Shown here: one piece after another, positions 1-8,415 of the stretch
Layout of the letters: every line of letters starts with the position of its first letter
Numbering within the stretch: the first letter of the stretch is position 1
Assembly (NCBI GenBank): GCA_943325195.2
Contig: CALPON020000017.1
Span: forward strand, 1 to 34,438
From: Sphingobacterium thalpophilum
GTDB lineage: Bacteria > Bacteroidota > Bacteroidia > B-17B0 > Aurantibacillaceae
Reading direction: 5' to 3'
Length of the DNA stretch: 34,438 bases
Translations under genes and position numbers: made by a program
Notes under the pieces: model-generated
Told to the model about the DNA's origin: nothing
Seen by the model: the letters and a program-made list of their open reading frames with translations, nothing else
Database searches by the model: none

Positions 1-2
1 AA

Positions 3-71
3 ACGAAATATGACAACAAACTCATCACAAAAAAACTAAGCGACTTTTATTCCGAACGCATTACAAAGTAA
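3..71 (+). CDS. 3' end of an unidentified CDS (…TKYDNKLITKKLSDFYSERITK*), truncated by the window edge
   Basis: Frame 3 is open from the window start to TAA at 69-71. Composition is protein-like but there is too little sequence for a family call. Confidence 0.4.
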   Translation, partial: TKYDNKLITKKLSDFYSERITK

Positions 72-211
72 ATTGGGGCGCCTTAACGGGCTGTCACTAC
101 TCGCTCGCAAAAACGATTGTCACGAAACACCCGAAACATCGTTTTTTCGGAGCTCAAACAGGCCGTTCCATCCCTGGCGCAATGCAAGACAAAAAACCCT
201 AACAAAAGGAA

Positions 212-973
212 CTACTTCTCACAAAAGTAAATGATCTCACCCGCAGGCAAACGATACCGATCAACCAACTCCGGTGTTAATGTGTTTACAAAATCATCTG
301 CCTTTACCTTAAAGCCAGCTGCCGTCAACTTATCCTTGTAGTCCAAACCAAAAAGACGCACATGGTCTTTCTGCCAGAAATGTAGCTCACGTTGCTCAGG
401 ACTTGTAATCGACTTGTCTTCGTAGGTCTTCTCCCGCGCAGTATCCAAAGGCACCTGAAAAATACCCCAACCCCCCGGCTTCATAATCCGATACAACTCC
501 CGCATACACTGATCCGCATCTTCCACATGCTCTAACACATGATTGCAAAAAATCACATCATAGGTATTGTCAGCAAATGGCGCCTGGTGCAAATCAAAAT
601 GTATATCCGCAATGGGACTATTGTAATCCCCGGTCGTATAATCCAAATTCTTTTGTGCCTTAAATAATTTATAAAAACACTGTTCCGGCGCAATATGAAG
701 CATCTTATGAGGCACAGTAAAAAAATTAGTCCGCTGCTTCAAATACAACCAAAGCAACCGGTGGCGCTCCAGCGAGAGGCTGCCAGGACAAAGCACATTT
801 TTTCGTTTAGCTCTTCCACCATAACCGTAAGGTAAAAATTTACGATAAGTCGCACCAGTAATCGGATCTTCATAACGCTGCCCATAATAAAGAACAGGTG
901 CAACCTTACTGAAACCAATACTGAACCAAATCAATAGGGGACGGGGAATCGTTCTTAAAAGCCAATGAAACAT
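212..973 (-). CDS. Class I SAM-dependent methyltransferase
   Basis: 253-aa ORF with MLHIAPE…DLHQAPFADNTYDVIFCNHVLEHVEDADQCMRELYRIMKPGG, typical of the Methyltransf_11 type. The N-terminal FLPYGYGG…CPGSLSLERHRLLWLYL resembles a degenerate zinc-ribbon lead-in. Confidence 0.85.
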   Translation of the reverse strand: MFHWLLRTIPRPLLIWFSIGFSKVAPVLYYGQRYEDPITGATYRKFLPYGYGGRAKRKNVLCPGSLSLERHRLLWLYLKQRTNFFTVPHKMLHIAPEQCFYKLFKAQKNLDYTTGDYNSPIADIHFDLHQAPFADNTYDVIFCNHVLEHVEDADQCMRELYRIMKPGGWGIFQVPLDTAREKTYEDKSITSPEQRELHFWQKDHVRLFGLDYKDKLTAAGFKVKADDFVNTLTPELVDRYRLPAGEIIYFCEK

Positions 974-1032
974 ACAGGGATAAAGATAAGTATTTCAATC
1001 GCTGAAGGATAACAAAAAATAAAAAAGCAAGG

Positions 1033-2061
1033 CTAGTCCTCAAATAAAGTCCCCGTGCGCTGTATCGGATTTTTACCGAGGTGCTTATACGCCATCTCCG
1101 TGGCCTCACGCCCACGAGGGGTGCGGACAATATATCCCTCCTGAACGAGAAAGGGTTCATACACTTCTTCTATCGTACCACTCTCTTCTCCCACAGCCGT
1201 GCTGATGGTCGTTATACCAACCGGCCCACCCTTAAATTTATCAATAATGCAACTCAAAATTCGTAAGTCCATTTCATCGAGACCATTCTTATCCACATTC
1301 AATGCCTTTAAAGCATACGTTGCAATAGCAATATCAATATCACCATCCCCTTTTATCTGCGCAAAATCACGTACCCGCCGCAACAGCGCATTCGCAATCC
1401 GCGGTGTGCCGCGACTCCTTCTCGCAATCTCAAAAGCAGCTTCATCACTGATCTTAACATTTAAGATCCCCGAACTCCGCTGCACAATGCCTGTTAATAC
1501 CTTACTATCGTAATAATTCAAACGACTCGTAATGCCAAAACGAGCCCGCAATGGTGCCGTCAACAAACCACTCCGCGTGGTTGCACCAACCAATGTAAAC
1601 GGATTTAATTTAATCTGAACCGAACGCGCATTCGGCCCACTGTCAATCATAATGTCAATCTTGTAATCCTCCATGGCAGAGTAGAGGTACTCTTCCACAA
1701 CTGGACTCAATCGGTGAATCTCATCAATGAATAAAACATCAAAGGGCTCCAGATTAGTTAATAAACCCGCCAGATCACCTGGCTTATCTAACACCGGACC
1801 ACTACTCACGCGCAGATTCACACCAAGGTCATTCGAAATAATATGCGCCAAAGTGGTCTTACCCAAACCCGGAGGGCCATGCAATAACACATGGTCCAGC
1901 GATTCATTCCGCTGCTTGGCTGCTGCGACAAAAATCCGTAGGTTATCCACCACCGATTGCTGACCACTGAAGTCCTCAAAAGCAATGGGACGCAGCGCCC
2001 GCTCTACATCCTTGTCTGTCGGACTGAGATGTTCCTCACTGGCGTCTAGATTTGTATTCAT
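1033..2061 (-). CDS. ruvB: Holliday junction branch migration helicase RuvB
   Basis: 342 aa. Walker [14 protein letters not shown], Walker [29 protein letters not shown], and C-terminal TPRGREAT. Confidence 0.98.
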   Translation of the reverse strand: MNTNLDASEEHLSPTDKDVERALRPIAFEDFSGQQSVVDNLRIFVAAAKQRNESLDHVLLHGPPGLGKTTLAHIISNDLGVNLRVSSGPVLDKPGDLAGLLTNLEPFDVLFIDEIHRLSPVVEEYLYSAMEDYKIDIMIDSGPNARSVQIKLNPFTLVGATTRSGLLTAPLRARFGITSRLNYYDSKVLTGIVQRSSGILNVKISDEAAFEIARRSRGTPRIANALLRRVRDFAQIKGDGDIDIAIATYALKALNVDKNGLDEMDLRILSCIIDKFKGGPVGITTISTAVGEESGTIEEVYEPFLVQEGYIVRTPRGREATEMAYKHLGKNPIQRTGTLFED

Positions 2062-2260
2062 AAAGTAAAGATAACAGATCGAGCGGCCGATCCCTGCTAT
2101 AAATTATAGAATGTTAATAGAAATACAATATGCTGCCGCCTTTCCACTCATCAAATCATCTTTTGTCAAAATTCTCAGCCAATCCCTCTTCCTGAATCTT
2201 TCCCAAGACTCCTCCTACCTTATTTCTCGCATACAAGCACTGCCTTTCCCGATTAAAAGC

Positions 2261-2268
2261 TAATTTTG
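2261..2268 (+). promoter_or_regulatory. Bacteroidota -7 element (TAATTTTG) upstream of pepD
   Basis: TAATTTTG matches TAnnTTTG and lies 20 nt before the ATG. No clear -33 TTG. Confidence 0.45.
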
Positions 2269-2287
2269 TAGCCTTATTCTATCGCTT

Positions 2288-3733
2288 ATGAAAATCACCG
2301 ACTTGCAACCCACCAACCTCTGGAAAAATTTCGCTAATCTGAACGCAGTTCCCCGTCCTTCCAAAAAAGAACAACGGGTCATTCAGTTTGCAAAGGAGTT
2401 TGGTGAAAGTCTGGGACTACCCGTCCTGGTTGACCATGCCGGTAACGTGATCATTTCTAAGCCCGCTACGCCGGGTATGGAAAATAAAACGCCGGTCGTA
2501 CTCCAAAGTCATCTCGACATGGTCCACCAAAAAAACGCAGATACCGCCTTCGATTTTGAGAAACAAGGTATCGACATGTTCGTCGATGGAGACTGGGTCA
2601 AAGCAAGAGGGACCACATTGGGCGCGGATAATGGAGTAGGGGTAGCCGCGATCATGGCTATTCTTGAGAGTAAAGACATTCCACACCCCCCTCTGCAGGC
2701 GCTGTTTACGATTGATGAAGAAACCGGAATGACCGGTGCGTTGGCATTAAAAGGGGGCGTTCTGAATGGAAAAATCCTTCTAAATCTAGATACAGAAGAA
2801 GATACCGAATTGACGATTGGTTGCGCTGGAGGTATTGATATCACCGCATCTGGGAACTACCTGCAAAAAAAGACAACGGAGAGGGAAGGACTTCGCATCT
2901 CTGTCAGTGGCTTAACCGGCGGGCACTCGGGAATGGACATTCAGAAGGGTAGAGGCAATGCAAATAAAATCCTCGCACGCATTTGTCTTACCCTTTGCCA
3001 AAGCGAACTCATCGAACTAGCTTCTTTTACGGGTGGAAGTCTTCGGAACGCAATCCCTCGCGAAGCCGCTGCAGAGGTCACTTTGAAAAAATCAGACCAC
3101 GAAAACATTCTAAAGACAATCGCGGTGCTGACCGAACAAATCAAAAAAGAATTCCACTTTACCGATCCTGCTTTAGACTGCAGCTGCAGGGCAGTTCCTG
3201 CCGCCGATCTGGTCGCGGACTCTTCTTTTAGTGTTAATTTTCTACGCTCATTATATGCTTGTCCAAACGGCATCTACCGCATGAGTCCCGATATTGCCGG
3301 ATTAGTGCAAACTTCCAATAACCTGGCACGCGTTGAATTAAAAGAGGGAAACTTTCAGGTACAGTGCCTCGGTCGAAGCTCCATCGATTCTGAAAAAACA
3401 GATTTGCAAAATGCAGTTGCTGCAGTATTTGAACTTTCCGGCGCTGCCGTGAAATTCTCGGGAAGCTATCCCGGCTGGACACCTCTTCCAAATTCAGAAC
3501 TGGTCCGTTTTATGTCCGATCTCTATGCCCAAAAGTTTGGCCACGCACCAAATGTCAGTGCCGTCCACGCTGGACTGGAATGTGGCATTCTAGGCAGAAA
3601 TTATCCTGATATCCAAATGATTTCCTTCGGTCCAAATATCTTTGGTGCCCACTCTCCCGATGAACGCGCGCAAATCAGTTCCGTTCAAAAATTCTGGGAC
3701 TATCTGCTGGAAATTCTGAAGCAAATTAAATGA
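2288..3733 (+). CDS. pepD: Aminoacyl-histidine dipeptidase (PepD, M20 family)
   Basis: 481 aa. VVLQSHLDMVHQ, TTLGADNGVGVAAIMAILE, LFTIDEETGMTGA, HAGLECGIL and FGPNIFGAHSPDE metal and active-site motifs. Confidence 0.95.
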   Translation: MKITDLQPTNLWKNFANLNAVPRPSKKEQRVIQFAKEFGESLGLPVLVDHAGNVIISKPATPGMENKTPVVLQSHLDMVHQKNADTAFDFEKQGIDMFVDGDWVKARGTTLGADNGVGVAAIMAILESKDIPHPPLQALFTIDEETGMTGALALKGGVLNGKILLNLDTEEDTELTIGCAGGIDITASGNYLQKKTTEREGLRISVSGLTGGHSGMDIQKGRGNANKILARICLTLCQSELIELASFTGGSLRNAIPREAAAEVTLKKSDHENILKTIAVLTEQIKKEFHFTDPALDCSCRAVPAADLVADSSFSVNFLRSLYACPNGIYRMSPDIAGLVQTSNNLARVELKEGNFQVQCLGRSSIDSEKTDLQNAVAAVFELSGAAVKFSGSYPGWTPLPNSELVRFMSDLYAQKFGHAPNVSAVHAGLECGILGRNYPDIQMISFGPNIFGAHSPDERAQISSVQKFWDYLLEILKQIK

Positions 3734-3790
3734 TTTCGCGGCTACCTTTTAGAAGCAATTGACTCTGCTTTTACGGCGAGCTTTGCCAAA

Positions 3791-4100
3791 ACTTTTCAGT
3801 AAAGAAGTCTGAAAGACATCTCACTTCTTTACCATGAACCGCGTCCAAGGCCTTCCTGGAACTTTTCAGCAGAGAAGTCTGAAAGAATTCACAGTGGTTT
3901 ACCATGAATCGCGTCCAGGGCTTTCCTGGAATTTTCAAGCAGAGAAGTCTGAAAGACTTAACAGTGCTTTACCATGAACCGCGTCCAGGGCTTTCCTTGA
4001 ATTTTCAAGCAGAGAAGTCTGAAAGACTTAACAGTGCTTTACCATGAACCGCGTCCAAGGCCTTGCCGGAACTTTCAGCAGAGAAGTCTGAAAGACTTCA
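3791..4100. repeat. Tandem 69-70 bp direct repeat, ~4.5-5 copies
   Basis: GAAGTCTGAAAGA recurs at 3804, 3874, 3944, 4014 and 4083 (spacing 70, 70, 70, 69), each followed by TTTACCATGAA(C/T)CGCGTCCA-type sequence. A dispersed copy lies at ~4494-4557. Confidence 0.93.
4083..4099. repeat. Hairpin GAAGTCT-GAA-AGACTTC
   Basis: Perfect 7-bp stem with a 3-nt loop. Repeated exactly at 4507-4523 and degenerate in the other units. Confidence 0.9.
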
Positions 4101-4104
4101 CACA

Positions 4105-4135
4105 CATTTACCACGGACGCAGTCCGTGGTAAATG
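4105..4135. repeat. Perfect hairpin CATTTACCACGGAC-GCA-GTCCGTGGTAAATG
   Basis: 14-bp perfect inverted repeat with a 3-nt loop. Imperfect second copy at 4531-4557. Confidence 0.95.
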
Positions 4136-4333
4136 CTGTTCACGATGAAGACAAGCCCGAAGGGCTTGAATACGGGGTAACTCTTTTCTGAAAGTAATGA
4201 GTGTTACTTTTTGAAAGATAAACCATGGATACGTCAAGCCCTTCAGGCTTGTGGGAACCGGTTAGTCGCCCTTACCTGAGGCTCTGCCTCAGGTAAGGGG
4301 TATTGAACTCCTCCGGAGTTCCTCGTGAACAGC
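4135..4333. repeat. Multi-hairpin module closed by an 11-bp inverted repeat (GCTGTTCACGA … TCGTGAACAGC)
   Basis: Outer arms 4135-4145 and 4323-4333. They enclose hairpins at 4152-4168 (CAAGCCC-GAA-GGGCTTG), 4191-4210 (AAAGTAA…TTACTTT), 4235-4251 (CAAGCC…GGCTTG), 4269-4299 (CCCTTACCTGAGGC-TCT-GCCTCAGGTAAGGG) and 4305-4321 (GAACTCC-TCC-GGAGTTC). Confidence 0.85.
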
Positions 4334-4493
4334 TTTCAACAACCATAAAAAGAACAAAATACAGTATACCATGCCTTTCGAAAGACATCACATACATCGT
4401 CTAAAAGTTATTGAACCAAAGCTAGCTCTGCCCTCCTTTGTACTTGGGTCTACCCTCAATATCACTTATCGCTGCACGGCCTAGCTTTGTGGG

Positions 4494-4557
4494 AACTTCC
4501 AGTACAGAAGTCTGAAAGACTTCACACGCCTTTACCACTGACGCAGTCCCTGGTAAA
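4494..4557. repeat. Dispersed copy of the 70-bp repeat plus imperfect TTTACCA..GAC-GCA-GTC..TGGTAAA palindrome
   Basis: AGAAGTCTGAAAGACTTCACACGCCTTTACCACTGACGCAGTCCCTGGTAAA is closely similar to 4081-4133. Confidence 0.88.
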
Positions 4558-4686
4558 AGCCCCTTGATTCATGGCATTTCGATACTTATTGACGCATTAG
4601 CCCGCAGCCGGCCTGATCGTTCCGTCACTATGTTAAATTAATTAACTATCTGATTAACAATGTCTTAATTTGTATAAACGACACTC

Positions 4687-4714
4687 TTGCAACGATTTAT
4701 TTCAAGTATATTTG
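4687..4714 (+). promoter_or_regulatory. Bacteroidota-type promoter for rpsA (TTG-N17-TATATTTG)
   Basis: TTG at 4687-4689 and TATATTTG at 4707-4714, about 90 nt before the rpsA ATG. Confidence 0.65.
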
Positions 4715-4804
4715 TGGTCCTGTTTTAAATAAGGCTTAAAACACAAAAATTTAAGTTTAACCGCTCAGACCGGCCTTATCAGTCTGATACAATTAAAAAA
4801 TAAC

Positions 4805-6598
4805 ATGGCAGAAAAAGCCCCGGTAACCGGAAATCCCGATTTTGACTGGAACTCAATCGGAAAAAAACAAGACAATTACACAGCGGAAGAAAAAACCAAG
4901 CTGGATGAATTGTATGGAGAGAAATTAAGCACCATCACTGATCTTCAGATCATCGAAGGTGTGGTTGTTGCAAAAAACAACCGCGAAGTTGTTGTCAACA
5001 TTGGATACAAATCTGACGGAGTTGTTCCTCTTTCAGAATTTCGTTATAATCCTGATTTGAAAGTAGGCGACACCATTGAAGTCTTTGTTGACCAAGCAGA
5101 AGATACACAAGGACAGCTAGTGCTATCACACAAAAAAGCACGTGCAGGTAAGAGCTGGGATCGTGTTAATGAATCCCTTGCAAATGACGAAATCATTAAA
5201 GGTTTTGTTAAATGCCGCACAAAAGGTGGTCTCATTGTTGATGTGTTCGGCATTGAAGCATTCCTTCCAGGTTCACAAATTGATGTGAAACCAATCCGCG
5301 ATTACGATATCTACGTTGGTAAAACAATGGAGTTTAAAGTAGTAAAAATCAACAACGAATTTAAAAATGTTGTTGTATCGCACAAAGCACTCATCGAAGC
5401 AGAACTTGAAACTCAAAAACGTGAGATCATCTCTAAATTAGAGAAAGGTCAGGTTCTTGAAGGGACTGTTAAGAACATCACTTCTTATGGTGTGTTCATT
5501 GATTTAGGCGGTGTTGACGGACTTATCCACATCACTGACTTATCATGGGGACGTATCAATCACCCTGAAGAAATCGTGAAATTAGACGAGAAAATTCAAG
5601 TAGTTATCCTCGAATTTGATGACGATAAAAAACGTATTGCACTTGGTCTAAAACAATTAACACCACATCCTTGGGAAGCACTTTCTCAAGAAGTGAAAGT
5701 AGGCGATAAAATTAAAGGAAAAGTAGTTGTAATCAATGATTATGGCGCTTTCGTTGAAATCGCTGCTGGTGTTGAAGGACTTGTTCACGTAAGTGAAATG
5801 AGCTGGAGCCAGCATTTACGCAGTGCACAGGAATTTGTGAAAATCGGTCAGGAAATCGATGCGGTAATCCTCACATTAGATCGTGAAGAGCGTAAAATGA
5901 GCTTAGGTATGAAACAATTAACTCCTGATCCTTGGAATATGATCATGGAGAAATATGCCAAAGGATCTAAACACACTGGTACAGTTCGTAACTTCACTAA
6001 CTTCGGCGTTTTCGTTGAATTAGAAGAAGGTGTTGACGGACTTGTTCACATCTCTGACCTGAGCTGGAGCAAGAAAATCAAACACCCAAGCGAATTCTGT
6101 AAAGTGGGTGAGAAAATGAATGTTACCGTTCTGGAAATTGATGGTGAAAACCGTCGTCTCAGCCTCGGCCACAAACAACTCGAAGAAAATCCATGGGATG
6201 TTTTTGAAACTGTATTTACCGTTGATTCTATCCACAAAGGAACCGTCACGTCTGTAAACGACAAAGGCGCTCTCGTTGGTTTAACATACGGAGTAGAAGG
6301 TTTCTGTCCTGCACGTCACCTCGCGAAGGCAGACGGCGGTACATTAAAATTAGATGAAACGGCAGAATTCAAAGTAATTGAATTCAGCAAGGATGCGAAA
6401 CGCATCGTCGTTTCTCACGCTCGTCTTCACGAAGAAGTGAAAGAAGAAGCTAAACGTGCCGATAAGGTATCTAAAAAAGCAGATTCAGATGATGCGAAAA
6501 AAGCAATCAAAAAGGTAAAAGATAGCCAGGAAAAAACCACCTTAGGTGACTATTCCGCGCTGTCTGACCTGAAAGATAAGCTCGACGGCAAAAAGTAA
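4805..6598 (+). CDS. rpsA: 30S ribosomal protein S1
   Basis: 597 aa with repeated S1 domains (KGQVLEGTVKNITSYGVFIDLGGVDGLIHITDLSWGRI and similar). Confidence 0.98.
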   Translation: MAEKAPVTGNPDFDWNSIGKKQDNYTAEEKTKLDELYGEKLSTITDLQIIEGVVVAKNNREVVVNIGYKSDGVVPLSEFRYNPDLKVGDTIEVFVDQAEDTQGQLVLSHKKARAGKSWDRVNESLANDEIIKGFVKCRTKGGLIVDVFGIEAFLPGSQIDVKPIRDYDIYVGKTMEFKVVKINNEFKNVVVSHKALIEAELETQKREIISKLEKGQVLEGTVKNITSYGVFIDLGGVDGLIHITDLSWGRINHPEEIVKLDEKIQVVILEFDDDKKRIALGLKQLTPHPWEALSQEVKVGDKIKGKVVVINDYGAFVEIAAGVEGLVHVSEMSWSQHLRSAQEFVKIGQEIDAVILTLDREERKMSLGMKQLTPDPWNMIMEKYAKGSKHTGTVRNFTNFGVFVELEEGVDGLVHISDLSWSKKIKHPSEFCKVGEKMNVTVLEIDGENRRLSLGHKQLEENPWDVFETVFTVDSIHKGTVTSVNDKGALVGLTYGVEGFCPARHLAKADGGTLKLDETAEFKVIEFSKDAKRIVVSHARLHEEVKEEAKRADKVSKKADSDDAKKAIKKVKDSQEKTTLGDYSALSDLKDKLDGKK

Positions 6599-6705
6599 TT
6601 CTGCTGGACTTTAAATAGTCCGCACGAGCTGCCACACTCCCGTAACGAACGTGTTCGTAAGCGGGCAACTAAATACCTCGCCAGGGTTTTTAGTTTTTGA
6701 GAGCC

Positions 6706-6733
6706 AAAGCCCCGACCGAAAGGTTGGGGCTTT
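6706..6733 (+). terminator. Stem-loop terminator downstream of rpsA
   Basis: AAAGCCCCGACC-GAAA-GGTTGGGGCTTT: 12-bp stem with one G-T and a GAAA loop. The following U-tract is short. Confidence 0.7.
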
Positions 6734-6985
6734 GTGCTTGTGTTAACTACTGAAATCTCCGCTGTAAATCTGCAAGCCAATAGGCATCGGCGAGTCCGTA
6801 AAAGCTGTCGAGATGCCCGGAGAGCAATAGTTAAAACTAAAAGTGCTCGGACCGAAAACCGAAACTGGCGCTTAATCCACTCTGCAAAAAGCAGTATCTG
6901 GTGAATTAATAAGCATTCAGCTACTTAAACAATAAATCAGGCTTTCATCCGTTTTACTTGAAACGAAGAAGAAATAAGTTAGCCT

Positions 6986-7174
6986 ATGATGACAACATCT
7001 ACTCCTGAATTAGAATTTCTAAACACCCAAGCCCCAAAAAAACGAGAAGATCACAGTCACTTGGCAACTGCTGAGCCTTCCAAGCACTGCCTAGATCATA
7101 TTTTGAATTTTAGCAAAAACCTGGAAGTCAAAAAATCCGAACAGCTGGGTGAATGGACATTTATGCGCAGCTAG
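6986..7174 (+). CDS. Small hypothetical protein (62 aa)
   Basis: Isolated ORF in a non-coding gap. KHCLDHILNFSKNLEVKKSEQ resembles short ILNFSK-type proteins I recall from Bacteroidota; this was not verified by a search. Confidence 0.45.
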   Translation: MMTTSTPELEFLNTQAPKKREDHSHLATAEPSKHCLDHILNFSKNLEVKKSEQLGEWTFMRS

Positions 7175-7419
7175 ACTTTTTTAGCAATTTTTAACAATTC
7201 TCAGAAAAGAAAGCCGTCGCTGTTTTTTTGGACCAATTTAATGGCCAAAAAACGGTAACTTGGCGTTCTGAAAGGTTTTTGCTCAATCTCCCCTTATTTG
7301 GAATATGTATTCCGGTATTTAAGACCCTGTGAAATTTCTCAGAATTTGATTTTTGATCAATTCGTTGATCTATCTCAGGCCTAAAGCCTTAATTATCAAA
7401 AATATTTGCCCAAAAAGAA

Positions 7420-7456
7420 TTGGAGATACAAATTATTTCAGTATCTTTGCCCTCCC
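7420..7456 (+). promoter_or_regulatory. rpsL operon promoter (TTG-N19-TATCTTTG, then GCCCTCCC-type start region)
   Basis: TTG at 7420-7422 and TATCTTTG at 7442-7449. AGTATCTTTGCCCTCCC is identical to rRNA P1. Confidence 0.75.
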
Positions 7457-7511
7457 TAAAATGGGGAAATAGCTGAAACACCAGTAAAATCAAGTAATTC
7501 AAAGGATTGAA

Positions 7512-7913
7512 ATGCCTACAATATCGCAATTAGTAAGAAAAGGTCGCACTAAACCGACCAACAAAAGTAAATCGGCCGCTTTGGACTCATGTCCACAACG
7601 CCGTGGCGTATGTACAAAGGTATATACCACTACGCCCAAGAAACCTAACTCTGCCATGCGTAAAGTGGCGAAGGTACGTTTGACTAACAAACAGGAAGTA
7701 ATTGCTTACATCCCGGGTGAAGGTCATAACCTTCAGGAGCACTCGATTGTGCTTGTACGCGGTGGTCGTGTGAAAGATCTTCCAGGTGTTCGATATCACA
7801 TCGTTCGCGGAAGTCTTGATACGGCGGGTGTAGAGGGACGTAAACAACAACGTTCAAAATACGGAGCTAAACGTCCTAAAGCGGGTGCAGCTGCACCAGC
7901 AAAGAAAAAATAA
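7512..7913 (+). CDS. rpsL: 30S ribosomal protein S12
   Basis: [12 protein letters not shown]…[33 protein letters not shown]. Confidence 0.99.
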   Translation: MPTISQLVRKGRTKPTNKSKSAALDSCPQRRGVCTKVYTTTPKKPNSAMRKVAKVRLTNKQEVIAYIPGEGHNLQEHSIVLVRGGRVKDLPGVRYHIVRGSLDTAGVEGRKQQRSKYGAKRPKAGAAAPAKKK

Positions 7914-7939
7914 TCAGTAATTAGTAGAGATAGTATACA

Positions 7940-8407
7940 ATGAGAAAAGCCAGAGCAAAAAAGCGCGTCCTGTTGCCAGACCCGATTTATAATGACGTGT
8001 TGGTAACCCGTTTTTTAAATAACCTGATGTACGATGGTAAGAAGAATACTGCTTCCGCCATCTTTCACGATGCCATTGGTATCGTTGCAAAACGGACAAG
8101 TGAAGATGGTCTTGAAGTGTTTAAGAAAGCACTTGCCAACGTAACCCCTCAGGTTGAGGTGCGTTCACGTCGTGTAGGTGGTTCAACCTTCCAGATTCCT
8201 TCAGAGATTCGCCCTGACCGCAAAGTGTCTATGGCCATGAAATGGATGATTTCTTATTCACGCAGACGTAACGAAAAATCAATGGCTCAGAAATTAGCTG
8301 GTGAAATCGTTGCTGCTTCGAAAGAAGAAGGTGCTGCTTTCAAAAAGAAAGAAGACATTCATAAGATGGCTGAAGCCAACAAAGCATTTTCACACTTTAG
8401 ATTCTAA
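7940..8407 (+). CDS. rpsG: 30S ribosomal protein S7
   Basis: MRKARAKKR…[21 protein letters not shown]. Confidence 0.99.
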   Translation: MRKARAKKRVLLPDPIYNDVLVTRFLNNLMYDGKKNTASAIFHDAIGIVAKRTSEDGLEVFKKALANVTPQVEVRSRRVGGSTFQIPSEIRPDRKVSMAMKWMISYSRRRNEKSMAQKLAGEIVAASKEEGAAFKKKEDIHKMAEANKAFSHFRF

Positions 8408-8415
8408 TTACCGAA

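Noticed and set aside
109-146. AAAAACGAT…ATCGTTTTT inverted repeat between the first two genes
   Set aside because: A plausible terminator for the upstream partial CDS, but the 20-nt loop and A-rich stem make it too weak to list as a feature.
906-1160. 84-aa minus-strand ORF between the methyltransferase and ruvB
   Set aside because: Overlaps both real genes in another frame, with no recognisable family.
3791-4100. CRISPR-like array (regular 70-bp spacing)
   Set aside because: The whole 70-bp unit is repeated, so there are no unique spacers. No cas genes are present, and the units contain hairpins.
4028-4237. 69-aa minus-strand ORF in the repeat island
   Set aside because: It runs through tandem repeats and palindromes; it is an open frame created by repeat sequence, not a gene.
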